Source: Prevotella sp. UBA4339
GTDB taxonomy: Bacteria; Bacteroidota; Bacteroidia; Bacteroidales; Bacteroidaceae
Assembly (NCBI GenBank): GCA_002393725.1
Contig: DGTJ01000119.1
Location: 1-14,107 of the forward strand
Length of the DNA stretch: 14,107 nt
Reading direction: 5' to 3'
In this document: in pieces, positions 5,505-14,107 of the stretch
Layout of the letters: each line of letters opens with the position of its first letter
How positions within the stretch are numbered: the first letter of the stretch is position 1
The notes under the pieces: model-generated
Told to the model about the DNA's origin: nothing
What the model saw: only the letters and a program-made list of their open reading frames with translations
Database searches by the model: none
Program-made: the position numbers and the translations under genes

Positions 5505-8500
5505 AGATAAGGAGACAAGAATTTTGAGAGGGATAAAGGTTATAGCATTCGATGCTGACGACACATTATGGGACTGTCAGGGACACTTCGAGGAGGTAGA
5601 GGAACATCTCTACAGCCTTATCAGCCCCTACTGCGAGAACCCGAAACAGGAACTCTTCAAGACCGAGTCGGCCAATATGGAAGACCTCGGATATGGCTGT
5701 AAGGCGTTTACCATCAGTATCATCGAGACAGCACTGCGCATTGCAGGCAATGACATCTCAGCCACACAGCTCTCTGAGCTCCTCGCCCACAGCAAGTCAC
5801 TACTCCATCTGCCTGCCACACCTCTGCCAGAGGTGGAGGAAACCCTCAAGAGACTCAGGGAAGACCCTCGTGGAAAGATGGTGGTGTTCACCAAGGGAGA
5901 GCTGCAGGATCAGGAGAACAAACTCAAGCGGTCTGGTCTGCTGAAGTATTTTGATGATGTGGAGATAACATCAGACAAGGGGCAGAAGGAGTTCCTTGCC
6001 CTCTGCGAGCATCAGAACATCCACCCCTCGGAACTCCTGATGATAGGCAATTCCCTAAAAAGCGACATCGCCCCAGCCCTCGCCATCGGAGCTTGGGCGA
6101 TACATATCCCCTTCCACATAACATGGCAGCTCGAGCACTTCGATGACATCGACCACGAACGACTGATAAAGATTTCCCATTTCAGTGAAATAACAAACTA
6201 CATCTAAACTTATATAACAATATGAAACAGCTACTTTTACTTATCCTGGCATGTGCTCCACTGGCGATGAATGCACAATACAGATCTCAAGTATGGAATC
6301 CAGACAATGGTGACGGTACATACACCAACCCCGTGATCAATGCCGACTACTCCGACCCAGACGTATGCGTAGGGCCTAGTGGCGAGGACTATTACATGAC
6401 CGCCTCATCATTCAACTGCGTACCGGGACTGCCTATCCTCCACTCTACCGACCTGGTGAACTGGGAGATAATAGGCTATGCCCTCACATCACTCTACGAA
6501 GGCGACGAAGCTTTGGAAAAGCACTTCAGCACTCCGCAGCATGGCAACGGCGTATGGGCACCGTCAATCCGCTATCACGACGGATGGTACTATATCTACT
6601 GGGGAGACCCCGACTTCGGAGTGTATATGGTAAAGACGCAGAACCCTGCGGGGAAATGGGAAAAGCCGGTATGCGTAATCAAGGGACAGGGATATATCGA
6701 CACTACCCCCCTCTGGGATGAAGACGGGAAGTGCTACCTGGTGAACGGATGGGCCAACTCCCGCTCGAAGTACGCCTCTGTGCTGACAGTACGTGAGATG
6801 TCGGCAGACGGAACAAAGGCCATCGGGCAGCCCGTCATCGTCTTCGACGGAAACGGCACGGAAAACCGCACCTGCGAGGGTCCGAAGTTCTACAAGCGTG
6901 ACGGTTGGTACTGGATTATGTGTCCTGCCGGAGGAGTGCCCTCTGGCTTCCAGCTCGCCATGCGCTCAAAGTCGCCATACGGTCCATACGAGCATGAAAT
7001 CGTGCTGGCCCAGGGCAAGACGAATATCAACGGTCCCCACCAGGGAGGATGGATACATACTAAGTATGGTGAGGACTGGTTCCTGCACTTCCAAGACAAG
7101 GAAGCCTACGGTCGCGTGGTGCATCTGCAGCCCGTAGACTGGAGCAGCGGCTGGCCTGTCATGGGTAAGAAGGGTGAGCCAGTGACCACCTTCCAGAAGC
7201 CGAAATCCAGCGCCCAGCAACCATCACTCGTCACCAACCCTGTGGAGAGCGACGAGTTTAATACCCACACAATGGGAAAACAATGGGAATGGCATGCCAA
7301 CTACGACGAGAAGTACGGTGTACCTACTGCCTTCGGGACATTCCGTATCTACACCTATAAACTCTCAAAAGACTGGAAGAACTTCTGGGAAGTGCCTAAT
7401 CTGCTGCTTCAGAAGACCCCTGCGGACGAGTTTACAGTAACCACCAAGATACGTATGACCTCGAAAGCCGACGGACAGTTCGGTGGACTGATAATGATGG
7501 GCCTCGACTATTCTGCCCTCGTTGTAAAGCGTATCGGCAAGGAGTTCCAGTTAGTGCAGATGACCTGCAAGGCAGCTGACAAGGGCAAGCCCCAGACGGA
7601 GAAGGTAATAGCAACGCTGAAGCCCACTGCCGAGGACAAAACCGACTATAAGCCAGGCATCCATGAGGATATCTATCTGCGTCTGACGGTAGAGCTGCCC
7701 GACAAAGAGACACTTAAGCACCAGAACGGTTTTACCGGCAAGCCTATCGTAAGATTCTCCTATAGTCTTGACGGGAAGAAATTCAAGTCAGCAGGTGACA
7801 CACAGGAGATGCGCCAGGGCAAGTGGATAGGAGCCAAGTTCGGCTTCATCGCTGCCGAAACCGATGCCAAAGCCGACCGCGGGTGGGTGGATGCCGACTG
7901 GATTCGCGTAACCAGATAGCGAAGAAAGTATAAAAAAAGCCGCAGACTTTTGCAGTCTGCGGCTTTTTTTGTACCTTTGCCGCCAAATTAACAAAAAACT
8001 TATCAAACAATGGGAAACAAGACATTTAAGCGCACGACAGTGACGTCTGCGCTGCCATACGCTAATGGCGGAGTACATATCGGACATCTGGCAGGTGTGT
8101 ATGTCCCTGCAGACATCTATGTTCGTTATCTCAGACTTAAGAAGCGTGAGGTGCTTTTTATCGGAGGCAGTGATGAGCATGGTGTGCCCATCACCGTAAG
8201 AGCACGTAAGGAAGGCATCACCCCGCAGGATGTAGTAGACCGCTATCACAAGATGATAAAGGACTCATTTGAAGAGTTCGGCATCTCATTCGACATCTAT
8301 AGCCGTACAACCAGTGAGACCCACCATAAGTTTGCAGCTGAGTGGTTCAGGAAGCTTTACGATGAAGGCAAGCTGACAGAAGAGACCACAGAACAGCTCT
8401 ACGACGAAGAGGCAAAGCAGTTCCTTGCCGACCGCTACGTGACCGGAGAGTGCCCCCACTGCCATAATGAGGGAGCATACGGCGACCAGTGTGAGAAGTG

Positions 8501-11500
8501 CGGACGTGACCTCTCTCCCACAGAGCTTATCAATCCGAAGTCGACCATCTCCGGATCTACACCGGTTCTCAAGAAGACAAAGAACTGGTATCTGCCTCTG
8601 AACGAGTATCAGGATTGGCTGAAGAAGTGGATTCTCGAAGAGCACAAGGAGTGGCGTCCAAACGTCTACGGCCAGTGCAAGTCTTGGCTCGATATGGACC
8701 TTCAGCCCCGTGCCATGACCCGCGACCTTGACTGGGGAATCCCTGTGCCTGTGGAGAATGCAGAGGGCAAGGTACTGTATGTATGGTTTGACGCACCAAT
8801 CGGATATGTCTCTAATACCAAGGAGCTCTGCGAGCGCGAACCGGAAAAGTGGGGCAACTGGGAGAAGTGGTGGCAGGATGAAGACACCCGTCTGGTGCAC
8901 TTCATCGGCAAGGACAATATCGTGTTCCACTGTATCATCTTCCCTGTGATGATGAAGGCTCACGGCAAGTATATCATGCCAGACAACGTGCCCGCCAATG
9001 AGTTCCTGAACCTTGAGAACGATAAGATTTCCACGTCACGCAACTGGGCAGTATGGCTTCATGAATATCTTGTAGACATGCCTGGCAAGCAGGATGTGCT
9101 GCGCTATGTGCTGACTGCCAATGCCCCGGAGACGAAAGACAACAACTTCACCTGGAAAGACTTCCAAGACCGTAACAACAACGAGCTTGTGGCTGTCTAT
9201 GGTAACTTTGTAAACCGTGCCCTACAGTTGACAAAGAAATACTGGAACGGCATAGTTCCTGCCTGTGGAGAACTGCTTGATGTAGACAAGGCAGCTCTTG
9301 AGGAGTTCAAGGATGTGAAGGAGAAGGTAGAGGTACTGCTGGAGCAGTTCAAGTTCCGTGATGCCCAGTTCGAGGCAATGAACCTTGCCCGCATCGGCAA
9401 CAGATATATTACAGAGTGCGAGCCTTGGAAAGTAGCGAAGGGGGTTACGTGGAATGTGGAACGTGAAATGTGGAATGAGGATAGCATAAAGGCGGAAGAG
9501 CGCGTAAGGACAATATTGAATATCTGCCTGCAGCTCACAGCCAACCTCGCTATTGCCTTTGAGCCGTTCCTGCCGTTCAGCAGTAAGAGACTGCGCGAGA
9601 TGCTCAACGTTCGGAGCAGCGATAGCAGTGGAGCTTGCTCCGACTGCCGAGTCGCAACGAACGAAGGCGAAGCCAATATCGATTCATTCGAGTGGGAGCA
9701 GCTTGGCTCTACTGACTTACTGAAGGCCGGCCATCAGCTTGGTGAACCTGCCCTGCTGTTTGAAAAGATCGAGGATGAGGTTATACAAAAGCAGCTCGAC
9801 AAGTTGGAGGCAACCAAGAAAGCCAACGAGGCAGCTGCCTACAAGGCCGCTCCCATAAAGGATACTGTATCATTCGAGGAGTTTGAGAAGCTTGACATCC
9901 GTGTAGGTCTGGTGAAGGACTGTCAGAAGGTGAAGAAGAGTAAGAAGCTCCTGCAGTTTACCATTGACGACGGTTCTGGTACCGACCGCACCATCTGCTC
10001 AGGTATCGCTGCATTCTACGAGAATCCCGAAGAACTCATCGGCAAGCGTATCCTCTTTGTAGCCAACTTCGCTCCCCGCACAATGATGGGCATTGAGAGC
10101 CAGGGAATGATTCTCAGTGCCGTAGATGCAGACGAGAGCCTTAGCGTGGTGACGACGAGTAAGGAGGTGAAGCCGGGAAGCCAGGTGGGGTGAGCAATGT
10201 TGAAAGTGTTATAGGATGATAGATGAGTCACTGAAGGATAAGACGGCAAAGGGCCTCTTTTGGGGAGGGATGAACAATGGCGTACAGCAGTTGCTCGGAC
10301 TTACCTTTGGGATTCTCCTCGGACGACTACTCGACCCTTCGGACTACGGAATGACGGCAATGCTTGCCGTCTTTTCTGTTATTGCCAATGAACTGCAATC
10401 GAGTGGCTTTAAGACAGGACTCATCAATCTTAAGTCACCCAGACATGATGACTATAATGCTGTCTTCTGGTTTAATATCATTGCAGGAGTAGTCATCTAT
10501 GCCATCCTCTTCCTCTCCGCTCCCCTGATAGCCGACTACTATCATCAGCCTAAACTCATTCCACTGAGCCGATATGTGTTCCTCGGTTTCGTATTCTCAA
10601 GCTTCGGTATGGCGCAGTCTGCCTACATGACGAAGCAGATGCAGATAAAGCAGATTGCCAAGTGCGGTATGACAGCTACCTTGACATCGAGCATTGTGAG
10701 TGTCATCCTCGCAGCTTTGGGGTTCGGCTACTGGGCACTCGCTACGCAATATCTGATGTATATTGCTGTCAATACCCTGCTGCTTTGGTACTTCAGCGAT
10801 TGGAGACCCACGCTTAAGGTCACTTTTGAGCCAGTAAGGAGGCTGTTCCCCTTCAGTTTCAAGATTATGCTGTCGGCCATCTTCACTCAGCTGAACAATA
10901 ACATCATGAACCTGCTGTTAGGCCGCTATTACGGTGAGACGAACACGGGCCATTTTAATCAGGCTTACCAATGGAGCTCCAAGTGTTTTCTGCTTGTAGG
11001 CAATATGATGCGTCAGGTAGACCAGACGGTGCTTGTAGGCCTCCACGACGAAAGGGAGAGGCAGCTGGCAGTACTCCGTAAGATGGTGCGCTTTACGGCA
11101 TTTATCTCCTTCCCTCTGCTCTTCGGGCTCGGACTGGTATCCCATGAATTCATTGTCTTGTCGATAGGAGAGAAATGGGCTTTCTCTGCATCACTCCTTC
11201 CCTACCTCTGTCTCTGCGGAGCCTTCATGCCATTGTCAACACTGCTCACCGATGCCATCATCAGCCAGCATCGGAGTGACATATACCTTTGGAGCACTAT
11301 CATCTTAGGCGTCCTGCAGACAGGACTGATGCTGGCACTTTGGCGTGAGGGCATCTATACGATGGTGATAGCCTATACCATACTTAATATCTTCTGGGTG
11401 TTTGTTTGGCATTTCTTTGCTCACCGGCTGATGGGATATCGACTTATAGACTTCGTCAAAGACATTATGCCGTTTGCCATTGTCGCCGCAGCCGACATGA

Positions 11501-14107
11501 TTGTTACAGGCTGGTGCTCATCGATGATAGTCTATGCCCTTAGGTCGGTAGGCGAATATGCAGCCCTGTGGCTTCTGCTTATCAGCAGAACCATCATTGC
11601 CGCATTGATATACTTTGCTGTTATGCGACTTTCAGGGGCTGTCATCCTGAAAGAGTGCATTGCTTTCATCACAAAGAAGAAGTCTTCATAAGCCTTATTC
11701 GTATATCTCTATCTGTCCCACGTGAGGCTTCAGTTTAGAGAGGTCGGGCAGTTGCATGTAGTCGCCATAGATATGCCGCAGATGAGCATCGGCATCGTGA
11801 GGCACAGGCAACTGATACCCTTCAAACGTATGAGTCGTCAGTGGGAAAATCTCGTCGATGTAGCGCGGATTGTGGAATGGGATTCCCATGCCACTGGTAA
11901 TAACAGACGAGCCAAAGGTCACCTGCGAGAGTACGGCCCTCAGACAGGGGAAGAGTACGCTCTTGTTGAAGTTGTAAATGCGTCGCACCGCCTTGATGCT
12001 TTTCGCATCATCCGTGCTCGTGCGCCATATCTTATACATATGGCCAACGGTCTTCTCCGTCAGTTTGTGAAGCCAGAGAGGGTGGCGTTCCATCGGGAAG
12101 ATATCGATGTAGATACCCTGTTCTTTCCACAGACGGTCGTAGCCGTTCTGTTCAAGCATCCGTGAGCGGCGGTCGCGCACCTTAGCATAGAAGAAGAAGT
12201 AGTATGGGTCGGTCTCGTCGTTCTGCAATGCCAGCCAGTCAGGCAATTCCTCTGGCAGCACCTGCATCAGCCTGACATAGTCACTGCGTAACATCTCGAT
12301 GTCGAGGTCATCGTCCCAGGGGATGAAGCCATCGTGGCGCATCGCCCCGATGAGAGTGCCACTACTAAGCCAGTAAGAGATATCATACTTCTTACAGATA
12401 CGGTCTACCTCAAGCAGAATGTCCAGCATCCTCATCTGCTGGCGGCGCAATATAGAGCCATCAGGATTAAACTGTTGTCTAAGAGATTCTTGATTCATCG
12501 GTGCAAAGTTACGGAAAAAGACTGACTTTAAAGAGCAATTTCAGAGAATTAACGCAGAATGGCCGTAAATAGAACCTTATTCACTGAATACCACCAGCCA
12601 GAAAATGCCGCTGGATATGAGCCTGCTGCATCACCAGCGCAAACCGCACCGACGGCACGTAAAAGCCTTCATCCACTTTCGAGACTGAAAGGTTGAGACG
12701 TATGTTTCCAATACCTTTACTCATTTAGATGGCCGAGCGCAGCGTCTTGGCGTAGGCCTCGTCGCGCCAGATGAATGACTGTCGATCAAGGGGACAGTCG
12801 CGTGATCTGGCTTTAGCCAGTATCATGGACCTGTCTTTTACCTGATCTACTTTTGCCTTTTAGGAGGACTAATCTTTAAGGCAACCTAATGGTATAATCT
12901 TTACCCCATCAGGACGGGTGTATGCCATCTGACCACCTGTAAGTATTATCAAAAGATCTGGTTCACGGATGGGCATTTGCTTCTCCTTCTCATTATGCTC
13001 GCGGATAAGCCTTTTCAACTCCAGAAGATGGCTTGCCCCTTCCTCTATCTCGTTGCTTCCCAGTTTGCACTCTATCAAAGCATAACGCCCATCTTCAAGA
13101 TGCAATACGAAATCGGCTTCCAGATCATATCGGTCATGATAATAAGACACATGACTATATAGTCCTTGCGTATAGGCTTTCATGTCACGCACGCACATCT
13201 GCTCGAAGATAAATCCGAATGTTTTCAGTTGTGTGGTCAATGCCTCTGGTGTAAGTCCAAGAAGAGCCACGGCTATTGACGGGTCACAGAATCCTCGTTT
13301 GGGTGAGCTTCGTATAACTGTTTTACTGCGTATTGCCGGGCACCAGGCATCTATGTCTTGAATGACAAACAGACGTTCGAGGGCGTTCACATAGTCATTG
13401 AATGTGTCAATACTGCATTCTATTTCTTCAGATGATACCACATCGGCAAGCATGGTGGTCTTTTTGACGAGTGATGAAATGTTGCGAGCATACGAACGCA
13501 GTATCATCATGGCAAGTTTCTCGTTCCGACGTTTTCCGTCGATTCGTGATATATCTTCACTGCAAACGGTACGGACATAGTTGCGGGCTATCAACAACTT
13601 GGCTTTTTCCGAACGTGCCATAAGAGTGCCAGGCCATCCACCACGACAAGCTGCAAAAATCAAGTCCTCTATGCTCATCTTTGACCTGCAACCGTCAATA
13701 TCGTAATTGGGGTTGTTGAACAACTCCAACAGCGATACTTCACCTGTTGACTCCTTTGATTCCCAAAGGCTCATGGGCAACATGTTCATTTTGGCAATGC
13801 GACCGTTCCCCGAATGATGAATCTGCGACTTATCTACAGCATTAGACCCTGTAAGGATGAATTGTCCTGGCTCACCTCGTTTGTCAACCATCGTGCGGAC
13901 AGCATCCCAAAGGACAGGGACATCCTGCCATTCATCTATCAATCTTGGAGTGTCGCCGTGAAGCAACAAGGATGGTTTGGACATTGCCGTAGCTAAGTAT
14001 TCATCACGCATGTCCGTATCTTGCATTCTAATGGCACTTTTGGCAGCCTGTTCGGCAGTAGTTGTTTTACCACACCATTTTGGCCCTTCTATTAATACGG
14101 CACCAAA

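Overview
The window looks like a chromosomal segment of a Bacteroidales bacterium, most likely Prevotella or a close relative. Three things support this: Bacteroidetes-type promoters (a -33 TTTG about 19 bases upstream of a -7 TAnnTTTG) sit in front of several genes; Shine-Dalgarno sequences are mostly absent; and the proteins are of Bacteroidales type (MetG with a KISTS loop and fused C-terminal tRNA-binding domain, WbuC cupin, lipoprotein flavodoxin, GH43 enzyme, AAA_14/DUF4143 ATPase). Assignments come from reading the sequence, without database searches.

Region 1 (1-1592). The window opens with the tail of an unknown gene overlapping a C-terminal piece of a ComM/YifB Mg-chelatase-like gene. 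About 1.1 kb of mostly non-coding DNA follows. Its centre is a large symmetric structure: five tandem 11-bp units (648-702) face five inverted units (984-1038), with two identical 18-bp palindromes (801-818, 866-883) placed symmetrically between them. I cannot assign this to a known element; it is the most unusual feature here. Next comes a broken NAD(P)H/FMN reductase (1280-1447, minus).

Region 2 (1593-5042). Small intact stress/redox-type genes are mixed with gene remnants. Intact: WbuC cupin, YbjQ/UPF0145 protein, lipoprotein flavodoxin, HxlR regulator and a second cupin. Remnants: hexapeptide acyltransferase tail, AraC N-terminal part, AraC C-terminal part, PNPOx-like N-terminus. hxlR and the second cupin are divergent, and the space between them holds two inverted repeats of the same 6-5-6 geometry plus a 10-bp direct repeat. 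This looks like an HxlR-controlled switch.

Region 3 (5041-7970). A compact operon starts from a near-consensus promoter only 6 bases upstream of the fur ATG: Fur-family regulator, HAD hydrolase, secreted GH43 glycosidase. It ends at a strong bidirectional terminator.

Region 4 (7948-12511). The metG promoter overlaps that terminator. metG is unusually long and carries two in-frame repeat-like insertions, one of them a palindromic element. A polysaccharide flippase follows 22 bases later, converging on a LicD-family gene on the minus strand; together they suggest surface glycan assembly and decoration.

Region 5 (12499-14107). About 370 bases without a recognisable gene contain two abutting tiny ORFs. 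An ATPase of the AAA_14/DUF4143 family, transcribed leftward, runs off the right edge of the window.
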